DNA of 22,473 bases from Lachnospiraceae bacterium (GTDB lineage: Bacteria > Bacillota_A > Clostridia > Lachnospirales > Lachnospiraceae). The translations under genes and the position numbers were made by a program. This document shows positions 15,385 to 22,473 of the stretch, piece by piece (the stretch's first letter is position 1; each line of letters begins with the position of its first letter). The notes below the pieces were generated by a model. That model was not told the DNA's origin. It made no database searches and saw nothing but the letters and a program-made list of their open reading frames with translations. The stretch lies in the NCBI GenBank assembly GCA_017620345.1, contig JAFZQP010000124.1, positions 1-22,473 on the forward strand, in the 5' to 3' direction.

Positions 15385-17304
15385 TCAATAATCGAGTGCC
15401 GCTTCCTGCGCATGCCTGTAGATAAAATCCTTACGCGGAGCAACATCATTTCCCATGAGCATCTCAGTCGTTGTGCTCGCAAGTCTTGCGTCTTCTATCT
15501 CAACAAGCTTAAGCCGTCTTGCAGCCGGATCGAGTGTCGTCTCCCATAACTGGGACGCATCCATCTCTCCAAGACCCTTATATCTCTGAAGTTTAAAGTT
15601 TGTATGATTTTTCCTGTATACGGCAAGTGCCTTGTCGTCATACAGGTATTCTTCCTCTCCGCGCGATGGCATGGCCTTGTACAGCGGTGGCATCGCGATA
15701 TATACATGCCCTTCATATATGAGTTCAGGCATGAAGCGGTAGAACAGCGTCAGCAGGAGTGTTGATATATGCGCTCCATCGACGTCCGCATCTGCCATTA
15801 TAATGATCTTGTCATAGCGAAGCTTGGAGATGTCAAAATCATTACCGTATCCTTCCGAGAATCCGCAGCCGAACGCATTGATCATCGTCTTGATCTCAGC
15901 ATTGGCAAGCACTTTATCAATGCTGGCCTTTTCAACATTAAGTATCTTACCTCTGATGGGAAGGATAGCCTGATAATTACGGTTCCTTGCCGTTTTGGCA
16001 CTTCCTCCTGCAGAATCACCCTCTACGATGAATATCTCACATTTCTTCGGATCCCTGCTCTCACAATTCGCAAGCTTACCGTTTGAATCAAACGAATACT
16101 TCTGCTTGGTCAGCATATTGGTCTTCGCTTTTTCCTCGGCCTTCCTGATCTTGGCGGCCTTTTCGGCACAGGCAAGAACGGCTTTTAATGATTCAAGGTT
16201 TCGGTCAAAATATCTCGGAAGTTCATCGCCCGTAACTTTGGATACAGCCTTTGCTGCGTCCTGATTATCAAGCTTGGTCTTGGTCTGGCCTTCGAATCTC
16301 GGGTCCGGATGTTTTATCGACACGATCGCGGTCATTCCGTTCCTGATATCCGCTCCGGTAAAGTTCTGGTCCTTATCCTTAAGAACGTTAAGCTGCCTTG
16401 CGTATGTGTTCATCACATTGGTGAACATCGACTTGAATCCCGTCAGATGTGTTCCGCCTTCGGAATTGTATATGTTATTACAGAACCCGAGTACGTTCTC
16501 ATGGAATTCATTGACATACTGAAATGCTATCTCAACATTGATGCCGTCGCACTGTCCCGAGAAGAACACGGGATCGCATACGGTTTCCTTATTACTGTCA
16601 AGATCCTTGATGAATCCGATTATACCGTCAGGCTCATGAAACTCCTCCGTATCATGAGGCGTTACTCTCTTGTCGCAATAGTATATTGTAAGTTCGGGAT
16701 TAAGGTATGCCGTCTCGTGAAGCCTTGACTTGATGTCCTCTTCCTTGAACCTTGTCTTCTCAAATATCTCACCGTCAGGAAGGAAATTGATCTTTGTACC
16801 TGTACTCCTTGCCTTGCCTATAACGGGAAGAAGTCCTTTTTCGAGTTTGATGACCGGAACGCCTCTTGAGTATCTGTCATGATATACATTCCCGTCACGT
16901 TTTACTTCTATATCAAGGTATTCTGACAGAGCATTTACGACTGATGATCCGACACCATGCAGTCCTCCGCTCGTCTTGTATACTTCATTATCGAATTTAC
17001 CGCCCGCATGAAGTGTCGTAAAAACAACACGCTCCGCGCTGACACCCTTTTCATGCATGCCAACGGGTATGCCCCGACCGTTATCTTCGATCGTTGCAGA
17101 GCCATCACTTTCAAGCGTTACCCATATACTGTTGCAGAATCCTGCCAGATGTTCATCAACGGAATTATCTACGATCTCGTAGATCAGATGGTTAAGACCC
17201 TTTGTAGTTGTGCTCCCGATGTACATTCCGGGACGCGCTCTGACAGGATCCAACCCTTCAAGGACTGTGATGCTCTTTGCATCATAAGTTGATCTTGGTG
17301 ACAT
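15385..17304 (-). CDS. parE: Type IIA topoisomerase subunit B, topoisomerase IV-like
   Basis: This is the ATPase partner of the parC product and powers strand passage for chromosome decatenation. The 639-residue chain has the GHKL ATPase motifs: Glu43 and Asn47 in EIVDNSVDE, DNGRGIP at 74-80, and the lid GGLHGVGSSVVNA at 113-125. The transducer and Toprim domains follow, with EGDSAGGSAK, DADVDGAHI and the C-terminal RYKGLGEMDASQLWETT. Length fits ParE or Gram-positive GyrB; the subtype rests on its pairing with the A subunit lacking a GyrA-box. AAGGGG supports the ATG. Its likely promoter lies some 80 bases upstream, and a terminator-like hairpin stands in the leader. Confidence 0.88.
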   Translation of the reverse strand: MSPRSTYDAKSITVLEGLDPVRARPGMYIGSTTTKGLNHLIYEIVDNSVDEHLAGFCNSIWVTLESDGSATIEDNGRGIPVGMHEKGVSAERVVFTTLHAGGKFDNEVYKTSGGLHGVGSSVVNALSEYLDIEVKRDGNVYHDRYSRGVPVIKLEKGLLPVIGKARSTGTKINFLPDGEIFEKTRFKEEDIKSRLHETAYLNPELTIYYCDKRVTPHDTEEFHEPDGIIGFIKDLDSNKETVCDPVFFSGQCDGINVEIAFQYVNEFHENVLGFCNNIYNSEGGTHLTGFKSMFTNVMNTYARQLNVLKDKDQNFTGADIRNGMTAIVSIKHPDPRFEGQTKTKLDNQDAAKAVSKVTGDELPRYFDRNLESLKAVLACAEKAAKIRKAEEKAKTNMLTKQKYSFDSNGKLANCESRDPKKCEIFIVEGDSAGGSAKTARNRNYQAILPIRGKILNVEKASIDKVLANAEIKTMINAFGCGFSEGYGNDFDISKLRYDKIIIMADADVDGAHISTLLLTLFYRFMPELIYEGHVYIAMPPLYKAMPSRGEEEYLYDDKALAVYRKNHTNFKLQRYKGLGEMDASQLWETTLDPAARRLKLVEIEDARLASTTTEMLMGNDVAPRKDFIYRHAQEAALDY

Positions 17305-17335
17305 ATTTTACCCCTTATATAAACAAAACTAACAA

Positions 17336-17365
17336 CCAAAACAGTTGCCCTCACAACTGCTTTGG
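17336..17365 (-). terminator. Terminator-like hairpin between recG and parE, probably inside the parE leader
   Basis: On the minus strand CCAAAGCAGTTG and CAACTGTTTTGG form a 12-pair stem with one G-T pair and a six-base loop. It is followed by TTGTTAGTTTTGTTT, a broken U-tract. It may end recG transcription, but it also lies downstream of the best promoter for parE, so it may attenuate the topoisomerase operon. Confidence 0.65.
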
Positions 17366-17381
17366 CGATTCTTTCGGTGAA

Positions 17382-17409
17382 ATTATACCATAATGATATG
17401 ATTTTTCAA
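17382..17409 (-). promoter_or_regulatory. Probable promoter of the parE-parC operon
   Basis: On the minus strand TTGAAA (17409-17404) is followed after 16 bases by TATAAT (17387-17382). A TGG triplet directly before the -10 forms an extended -10 element. It lies in the gap after recG and about 80 bases upstream of the parE start. Confidence 0.65.
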
Positions 17410-17464
17410 GCAAAAAACACAACTTATTGTATCGTCTGCACGATCCGGTACAAAAAATTGTATG

Positions 17465-19468
17465 TCAGAGAGATGCGCTTACGGACCCGGAACTTAAGTT
17501 TTCGATCGCTTTTTTGTATCGTTCATTTTCGGGTTTTTCAAGATGAGGGTCATCAAGGAGGATCCTCGTAGCTTCATCGGATGCTTTTTCAAGAAGAGCC
17601 GCATCAAGAAATATGTCTGCAAGCCTGAACCTGATGTCTCCCGACTGGCGCAGCCCGAATATCTCACCGGGGCCTCTTTGCTTAAGGTCTTCGCGCGCTA
17701 TCTTAAACCCGTCATTTGTAGTCTTTAATATCTCCAGCCGTTTCATAGTGTCGGGATTATCGCTCTGGCTCATGAATATGCAGTACGACTGGTCCTTACC
17801 TCTTCCGATCCTGCCGCGAAGCTGATGAAGTGCGGCAAGGCCGAATCTGTCTGCATTTTCTATCATCATGACCGTGGCGTTCGGAACATTTACTCCAACC
17901 TCAACAACGGTTGTAGATACAAGTATATCAAGGGCACCTTTAGCAAATTCGTCCATAACCGTCTGTTTTTGAGCGGGCTTCATCCTGCCATGCAGCATTC
18001 CGATCCTGACACTGCTGCCGAACCGGTCACCGAGCTCCCGTGTCATATCCGTTACATTTCTTGCGTCAAGTCCTTCACTCTCTTCGATCAGCGGGCAGAT
18101 GACATATACCTGATGACCGGCCGTTATCTCCTTTTTCATAAAATCATATGCGGTCTTTCTGTAGTTTTCATTTACAACCGCATTTTTTATCGGAAGCTTA
18201 TGTGCCGGAACTTCATCTATTACGGATATATCAAGATCTACGTACATTATTATCGCAAGAGTACGTGGGATCGGGGTAGCGCTCATGACAAGGACATGTG
18301 CATCGTTTTCCTTATTTTTTGATGAAAGTCTCGTCCGCTGTCCTACACCGAATCTGTGCTGCTCATCCGTAACGACCAACGCCAGATTTGAATACGTGAC
18401 CTTTTCATAAAACAGTGCATGTGTTCCTATTATAATATCCGCGGTTCCGTTTTCGATCATCTCCCTGACGCTTTTCTTTGCTGAAGCAGACATGGAACCT
18501 GTAAGTAGCACAACGTTTATATCAAGATGCGATCCGTTAAGCAGTGTCTTTACCGATTCGAAATGCTGCTCGGCCAGTATCTCGGTCGGAGCCATGATAG
18601 CGCACTGATAGCCGTTTCGTGCCACCATGATCGCAGACAGTACGGCCAGTATCGTCTTTCCCGATCCCACATCCCCCTGGATCAGACGATGCATCGATCT
18701 GTCCGAACACAGGTCGTTTCGTATCTGCTCCCACACACGCTTTTGTGCATCTGTCAGCCTGTAAGGAAGCTTTTCGATCAGTCTTTCGCACTCGGCCACC
18801 TCGACTATGTTAAAATCATTCCTTGAGTATTCTTCCTCTTCTTTAAGAAGACGCAGCCTTAATATGAACAGCAGAAACTCATCAAAAACAAGCTTGTTTC
18901 TTGCTTTGATGAGAGTTTTTTCATCTTTCGGAAAATGCATATCGTATACTTCAGGCTCTATCCTGTCCCCGAGAATATCAAATGCACTCCTTATCGTTTT
19001 GGTAACTGCCGAATTGGTAAGGCCTTTTGTAAGTGAGTAAACCGGATTGATATGTCCGAGCATCTCTTCATATACTTCTTTTTTATAGATCCCGGGCTGC
19101 TCGATATGATAATGATCGCCTTCATACGAAAGCTTTCCCCTAAAGACATATGACTCCCCCGTCTTAAGACTTTTGGAAAGATACGGCATGTTAAACCATG
19201 TGGATGATATGAGCACTCCGTCGGCGGATAAACGCGCAGTGGTTATCGTAAGTCTTCTTACTTTCTTTACAAGAGGTCTTGAGACGACCGTTGCAATGAA
19301 CGAAACGGTTATGTTGCACGAAAGCTTGGAAGCGGGGCTTGGCTCTTCATACCTGATATAGTCCCGCGGAAAATAATAAACAGCATCCTCTACGGTATTT
19401 ATGCCAAGTCTGCCGTAGTAAGATGCTGTCTTTTCTCCTATACCCTTTAAAGCCGTAAGCTCTGTCAT
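17465..19468 (-). CDS. recG: ATP-dependent DNA helicase RecG
   Basis: RecG remodels stalled replication forks and Holliday junctions, and acts on R- and D-loops. The 667-residue protein has an N-terminal wedge/OB-fold domain (about 1-170, beginning LTALKGIGEKTA). The superfamily 2 helicase core follows, with Walker A GDVGSGKT at 265-272, DEQH at 368-371, SATPIPRTLA, the TTVVEVGVNVPNA block and QLRGRIGRG. The C-terminal TRG-type region includes QSGDIRFRLADIF. It starts one base after the fakA stop, matching the yloU-yloV-recG neighbourhood known from Bacillus. Confidence 0.97.
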   Translation of the reverse strand: MTELTALKGIGEKTASYYGRLGINTVEDAVYYFPRDYIRYEEPSPASKLSCNITVSFIATVVSRPLVKKVRRLTITTARLSADGVLISSTWFNMPYLSKSLKTGESYVFRGKLSYEGDHYHIEQPGIYKKEVYEEMLGHINPVYSLTKGLTNSAVTKTIRSAFDILGDRIEPEVYDMHFPKDEKTLIKARNKLVFDEFLLFILRLRLLKEEEEYSRNDFNIVEVAECERLIEKLPYRLTDAQKRVWEQIRNDLCSDRSMHRLIQGDVGSGKTILAVLSAIMVARNGYQCAIMAPTEILAEQHFESVKTLLNGSHLDINVVLLTGSMSASAKKSVREMIENGTADIIIGTHALFYEKVTYSNLALVVTDEQHRFGVGQRTRLSSKNKENDAHVLVMSATPIPRTLAIIMYVDLDISVIDEVPAHKLPIKNAVVNENYRKTAYDFMKKEITAGHQVYVICPLIEESEGLDARNVTDMTRELGDRFGSSVRIGMLHGRMKPAQKQTVMDEFAKGALDILVSTTVVEVGVNVPNATVMMIENADRFGLAALHQLRGRIGRGKDQSYCIFMSQSDNPDTMKRLEILKTTNDGFKIAREDLKQRGPGEIFGLRQSGDIRFRLADIFLDAALLEKASDEATRILLDDPHLEKPENERYKKAIENLSSGSVSASL

Positions 19469-19469
19469 G

Positions 19470-21176
19470 TTATTCCACGGAAACTATATAGTAATAGATC
19501 GGCTGTCCTCCCATATGAAGTTCCACGGATATGTCGGGGTATTTCTTCTCTACATTCGCCGCAAGATCACCCGCGATCTCTTCATCAACTTCATCGCCGA
19601 AATAGATACTTATTATCTCCGATGTATCATCAACCATACGATCGATCATGCTCATAGCCGTCTCTTCAACAACAGATCCGACAGCAAGTATCTCATGATC
19701 GCCTATACCCATTATATTGCCTTTTTTGATCTCCAGGCCGTTTATTGATGTATCTCTGACGGCATATGTTACCTGCCCGGTCTTGACCGTTGAAATGGCG
19801 GAAACCATAGCGCTTTCGTTATCGGCCGGTGTAGCATCACTCATATAAGTGATAAGCGCTGTGATACCCTGCGGTATCGTCTTGGTAGGTATCACGATGA
19901 TCTCTTTGTCTTCAACAAGATACTGCGCCTGATTTGCTGCAAGGATGATATTCTTGTTATTGGGCAGTATGAACACGGTCTTTGCATTAACCTTATCGAT
20001 CGCGCTGACCATATCGTCCGTTGAAGGATTCATTGTCTGACCGCCGGTTATAAGATAATCTACTCCGAGACTTGTAAATATCTCATCAAGCCCTCTTCCG
20101 CATGAAACGGCAACAAACCCCATTTCTTTTTCCGGAGCCTTTTTAACGACCGGTTCAGCCTTGGGCTTAACGGGTTCGCTCTTCTGAGGCTCATGCTTTT
20201 CCTCGATGATCTTTTCTTCGATCTTGTCTTCGCTCTTATCGGTATCAAGAACCGGTTTGATCTCGTCTTTATCCCAAGGCTTGATCATAACATCATCGAT
20301 AGATCCGAACGAAAGGCACTTTGATATTATCCTTCCGGGTTCATCCGAGAATACACAGATCTTCATACTGTTCCCGTTATCTTCAAGTTTGACACCCGTA
20401 CCGTAAGCATTAAGATAATCGCAAAGTGAATCATTTGCTTCATCATCAAAGGAGCCCTGCTTGTACATCACAAGGCGGGTCTCATATGTGACGACTTTCT
20501 CCTTTTCAACGACAGCTGCTGCCTCAGGCTTCGACTTTGTGAATATCTCATCAACGTCTTCTCCCGAATATGCTGCATATCCGCCTTTGAGTATCTCCAG
20601 AAGTCCCTGTCCGCCTGAATCAACCACACCGGCTTCTTTAAGCACGGGAAGCATATCCGGAGTCTTCTGAAGAACATCTTCAGCATTGAATATTATCTCT
20701 TTAAAATATGTATCAAGATCATCAACCTTGTTATTGATCTCAACACCTTTGTCGGCTACACCGCGGGCAACCGTGAGAATGGTACCCTCTTTAGGTTTCA
20801 TGACGGCCTTGTATGCCGTCTCTACCGCTTTCTGAAGCGCCTGGGTAAAGACATCCATGTCAAGCTCGTCTTTATCCTTGATGACTTTCGTAAAGCCACG
20901 GAATAACTGGGACAGAATGACACCGGAGTTACCTCTTGCTCCGCGAAGCGATCCTGATGAGATCGCCTTGGAAAGAGTTGTCATGTTCATGTCGGTTATC
21001 GCTTCAACTTCCTTTACTGCCGACATGATCGTAAGCGACATATTTGTACCCGTATCACCGTCGGGAACAGGAAATACGTTAAGCTCATTTATGATCTCTT
21101 TTTCAGATTCAAGCCTTCTTGCACCTGCTAAAAACATTTTTGCCAGTGTTGCGGCATCGATCTTTTTTGACTGCAC
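19470..21176 (-). CDS. fakA: Fatty acid kinase catalytic subunit FakA (DAK2/DhaL-domain, YloV)
   Basis: FakA phosphorylates fatty acids held by a FakB partner (a DegV-type protein, not in this window) and so feeds exogenous fatty acids into phospholipid synthesis. The N-terminal DhaL domain (about 8-203) has the Mg-ADP loop NVFPVPDGDTGTNM at 33-46, with Asp39, Asp41 and the SLRGARGNSGVILSQ block at 76-90. Domain 2 runs to about 305. The C-terminal domain starts near 352 (MGFVAVSCGRGLDEIF) and ends with HMGGQPIYYYIVSVE. Residues 306-351 form a Lys/Glu/Pro-rich linker, longer than I would expect and probably disordered. The gene follows asp23 by 14 bases. Confidence 0.93.
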   Translation of the reverse strand: MQSKKIDAATLAKMFLAGARRLESEKEIINELNVFPVPDGDTGTNMSLTIMSAVKEVEAITDMNMTTLSKAISSGSLRGARGNSGVILSQLFRGFTKVIKDKDELDMDVFTQALQKAVETAYKAVMKPKEGTILTVARGVADKGVEINNKVDDLDTYFKEIIFNAEDVLQKTPDMLPVLKEAGVVDSGGQGLLEILKGGYAAYSGEDVDEIFTKSKPEAAAVVEKEKVVTYETRLVMYKQGSFDDEANDSLCDYLNAYGTGVKLEDNGNSMKICVFSDEPGRIISKCLSFGSIDDVMIKPWDKDEIKPVLDTDKSEDKIEEKIIEEKHEPQKSEPVKPKAEPVVKKAPEKEMGFVAVSCGRGLDEIFTSLGVDYLITGGQTMNPSTDDMVSAIDKVNAKTVFILPNNKNIILAANQAQYLVEDKEIIVIPTKTIPQGITALITYMSDATPADNESAMVSAISTVKTGQVTYAVRDTSINGLEIKKGNIMGIGDHEILAVGSVVEETAMSMIDRMVDDTSEIISIYFGDEVDEEIAGDLAANVEKKYPDISVELHMGGQPIYYYIVSVE

Positions 21177-21190
21177 CTGTCTATCCTCCT

Positions 21191-21547
21191 TTAATCGATA
21201 ACCCGGACACCTTCTACAAAAACATTGATCTTATCAATCTCAAATCCGGTGAATTCTTCAACTTTATACTTAACATTATTAACGAGATTCTGTGCGACAG
21301 CTCTTATGTTCACGCCGTAACTTACGATCACGTGAAAATCAAGTATCAGCTTGTTACCGACCATCTCGACATTTATACCTCTTGTCAGGTTCTCCTTTTT
21401 GAGCATCTTGGCTATACCGTCAGACATGCTCACGGCTGCCATTCCGACGATACCGAAACACTCAACCGCTACACTGCCCGCATACTGTGCAACTACATCG
21501 ACATCGATTATAAGATTACCCGAACCCGTTGCCAAAGCTTCTCTCAT
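21191..21547 (-). CDS. yloU: Asp23/Gls24-family protein (YloU)
   Basis: This 118-residue, Asp23/Gls24-type protein has the family's central blocks: GNLIIDVDVVAQYAG, then VGMAAVS, ...GINVEMVGNKLILDFHVIVSYGVNI and AQNLVNNVKYKVEEFTGFEIDKINVFVEGVR. No membrane helix is visible; related proteins gather at the cell envelope and are linked to envelope stress in some Firmicutes. AAAGGAGG lies upstream of the ATG. It is divergent from rpmB and heads the fakA-recG run, an arrangement conserved in Bacillus. Exact biochemical role is unknown. Confidence 0.93.
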   Translation of the reverse strand: MREALATGSGNLIIDVDVVAQYAGSVAVECFGIVGMAAVSMSDGIAKMLKKENLTRGINVEMVGNKLILDFHVIVSYGVNIRAVAQNLVNNVKYKVEEFTGFEIDKINVFVEGVRVID

Positions 21548-21586
21548 ACAAAACCTCCTTTTATTGAAAGAATTGCGTCATGCCTT

Positions 21587-21592
21587 ATTATA
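21587..21592 (-). promoter_or_regulatory. -10 element of the yloU-fakA-recG transcript
   Basis: TATAAT on the minus strand, 40 bases upstream of the yloU ATG. I see no good -35 at 16-18 bases; the matching position reads TTTTCT or similar. A weak or activator-dependent promoter is likely. Confidence 0.55.
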
Positions 21593-21594
21593 CA

Positions 21595-21608
21595 CGTAAA
21601 CGCTTTCA
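21595..21608 (-). promoter_or_regulatory. cre-like (CcpA) site in the yloU promoter
   Basis: TGAAAGCGTTTACG on the minus strand fits 13 of 14 positions of the Bacillus cre consensus TGWAANCGNTNWCA. The mismatch is the last base. It sits two bases upstream of the -10, where binding would block RNA polymerase. Confidence 0.35.
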
Positions 21609-21645
21609 AAGAAAACATAAATTTGGCCGCCTTGTAAACTTATGC

Positions 21646-21674
21646 TTGCATTGCCCGAAAACTTTTGATAAAAT
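21646..21674 (+). promoter_or_regulatory. Promoter of rpmB
   Basis: TTGCAT (21646-21651) and TAAAAT (21669-21674) are 17 bases apart. TG one base before the -10 (TGATAAAAT) adds an extended -10. The transcript would have a leader of about 50 bases with a weak AACTAT/ATAGTT hairpin (21695-21715) just upstream of the ribosome site. Confidence 0.7.
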
Positions 21675-21732
21675 ACCCATGTTGCGAAAAAATCAACTAT
21701 TTTACATAGATAGTTTTTAAGGAGGTTTCAGG

Positions 21733-21918
21733 ATGGCTAAATGTGATATATGCGGCAAAGGCGTTCATTTCGGGAACAACGTGAGCCACTCACACAGAAG
21801 ATCAAACCGTATCTTTCATGCTAATGTTAAACGTGTAAAATGTATGGTCGGCGGAACGCCCAGGACATTACATGTTTGTTCAAGATGCTTAAAGTCTGAC
21901 AAAGTCGAAAGAGCATAA
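21733..21918 (+). CDS. rpmB: Large-subunit ribosomal protein L28 (zinc-ribbon form)
   Basis: L28 is a small component of the 50S subunit. The 61-residue protein begins MAKCDICGKGVHFGNNVSHS, typical of bacterial L28. Cys4-x2-Cys7 and Cys49-x2-Cys52 make the four-cysteine zinc-binding (C+) form; Cys37 is an additional cysteine. A strong AAGGAGG lies seven bases upstream of the ATG. It is the only plus-strand gene here and stands alone between its own promoter and a terminator, divergent from yloU as in Bacillus. Confidence 0.98.
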   Translation: MAKCDICGKGVHFGNNVSHSHRRSNRIFHANVKRVKCMVGGTPRTLHVCSRCLKSDKVERA

Positions 21919-21929
21919 GTAAGTATTTT

Positions 21930-21957
21930 AAAAGAACCTCTTTTCGGAGGTTCTTTT
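21930..21957. terminator. Shared bidirectional terminator of rpmB and ytfJ
   Basis: AAAAGAACCTC and GAGGTTCTTTT form an 11-pair stem with a six-base loop. A T-rich arm is produced on either strand. It lies 11 bases after the rpmB stop and 11 bases beyond the ytfJ stop, so it serves both converging genes. Confidence 0.88.
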
Positions 21958-21968
21958 ATTATGCCCTG

Positions 21969-22361
21969 TTATTCTTCAAACGCATCTTCCGTTGCTTTGA
22001 TCACTTCTTCATCCGATACCGTTGTTTCTTTCTTTGCAGCGATCTTATTCATGATCTCCGGTACCATATCGATTATCTTGGTCATCGTACTCTGATCCTT
22101 TATACTGACGACTCTCGTCGAATTATTTTGTATCACAAGAACCGCGGTAGGAGTCATCTTACCGGACAGTCCGCCGGCACCGTTATCCTTCTTTTCGCCG
22201 CGAAAAGTCCCGGCACCCACTCCGAATGATACATCCACAAAAGGTATCAGTATCGTATCCTTAACGACAACAGGTTCCCCGACAACCGTTTTGCTTGATA
22301 AGAACCCCTCCATACCTTCAAGAAGTGAGTTGACCACTGAATTAAAACTGCTCTCTGCCAT
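21969..22361 (-). CDS. ytfJ: GerW/YtfJ-family sporulation protein
   Basis: In Bacillus the YtfJ (GerW) family is made in the forespore and is needed for normal germination; homologues also occur in non-sporulating Clostridia. The 130-residue protein has the family core: NSLLEGMEGFLSSKTVVGEP, then ILIPFVDVSFGVGAG and a Gly-rich GAGGLSGKMTPTAVLVI. The start is ATG 22361 because GGAGGAG lies four bases upstream. An in-frame ATG at 22379 has no such site. It follows the partial upstream gene by 28 bases and is probably co-transcribed with it. Confidence 0.9.
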   Translation of the reverse strand: MAESSFNSVVNSLLEGMEGFLSSKTVVGEPVVVKDTILIPFVDVSFGVGAGTFRGEKKDNGAGGLSGKMTPTAVLVIQNNSTRVVSIKDQSTMTKIIDMVPEIMNKIAAKKETTVSDEEVIKATEDAFEE

Positions 22362-22389
22362 AATGCTCCTCCATATCATATGTTTTGAT

Positions 22390-22473
22390 CTATCTTCCGG
22401 AATGCTTCCTGTATATCCGCCACATTCTCTTGAAATCTCTGTTAAAGTACACTTTTACCGCACACACGAGCGG
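22390..22473 (-). CDS. C-terminal end of an upstream gene, possibly DUF2953
   Basis: The frame is open from the window edge to a TAG at 22392-22390 and gives 27 residues rich in Arg, Lys and aromatic residues (VKVYFNRDFKRMWRIYRK near the end). The spacing to ytfJ and the basic tail resemble the DUF2953 membrane protein that often precedes ytfJ in Clostridia. With so few residues, this name is a guess from context; only the open, in-frame tail is seen. Confidence 0.45.
   Translation of the reverse strand, partial: PLVCAVKVYFNRDFKRMWRIYRKHSGR

Noticed and set aside
13082..17304. Calling the topoisomerase pair gyrA/gyrB
   Set aside because: The A subunit lacks a recognisable GyrA-box in its C-terminal domain and is shorter than usual GyrA, so a topoisomerase IV-type assignment fits better. 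Without a genome search this stays provisional.
1..22473. CRISPR arrays, tRNAs, insertion sequences, prophage or defence genes
   Set aside because: No regular repeat-spacer pattern, cloverleaf-like segment, transposase or phage gene was seen on either strand.

Overview
The window reads as ordinary chromosomal DNA of a low-to-moderate GC, Gram-positive, endospore-lineage anaerobe of the class Clostridia, most likely family Lachnospiraceae. This rests on family recognition, not on a database search. Supporting signs are strong Shine-Dalgarno sites, near-consensus sigma-A promoters, a GerW/YtfJ sporulation-type protein, RecU, FakA (YloV) beside Asp23 (YloU) and recG, a four-cysteine L28, and a histidine operon with fused genes. 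Genes are tightly packed and all but one (rpmB) lie on the minus strand. No stretch over about 300 bases lacks a gene, and I saw no tRNA, rRNA, CRISPR array, insertion sequence or phage gene.

Layout, in the direction of minus-strand transcription from the right edge: the C-terminal tail of an upstream gene (possibly DUF2953) and ytfJ, converging on plus-strand rpmB with a shared hairpin terminator between them. Divergent from rpmB is the asp23/yloU - fakA - recG run. After a 160-base gap with a promoter and a terminator-like hairpin comes parE - parC - rsmD - coaD - a 203-residue coiled-coil protein, ending in a hairpin that contains the last gene's stop codon. Next is pepD - rsmF-like methyltransferase - HAD phosphatase - two-helix membrane protein - RluA-family pseudouridine synthase - recU. 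Then comes the histidine operon hisZG - hisD - hisB - hisIE under its own consensus promoter, and finally a secreted InlB-repeat protein with its own promoter and terminator.

The histidine operon is the most distinctive part. HisZ and HisG are fused into one 545-residue protein. HisIE carries an extra N-terminal HisF/HisA-like half-barrel that has lost key catalytic and phosphate-binding residues. The promoter is a perfect TTGACA-N17-TATAAT with a 16-base palindrome over the expected start site and a third half-site between the -35 and -10. The operon covers pathway steps 1 (HisZG), 2 and 3 (HisIE), 7 (HisB), and 9 and 10 (HisD). hisA, hisF, hisH, hisC and a histidinol phosphatase are not in the window.

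Other points: an apparent one-base frameshift at the start of the RluA-family gene, a cre-like site in the asp23 promoter, and a hairpin in the likely parE leader. I did not find a clearly new defence or mobile system; the rest is housekeeping.
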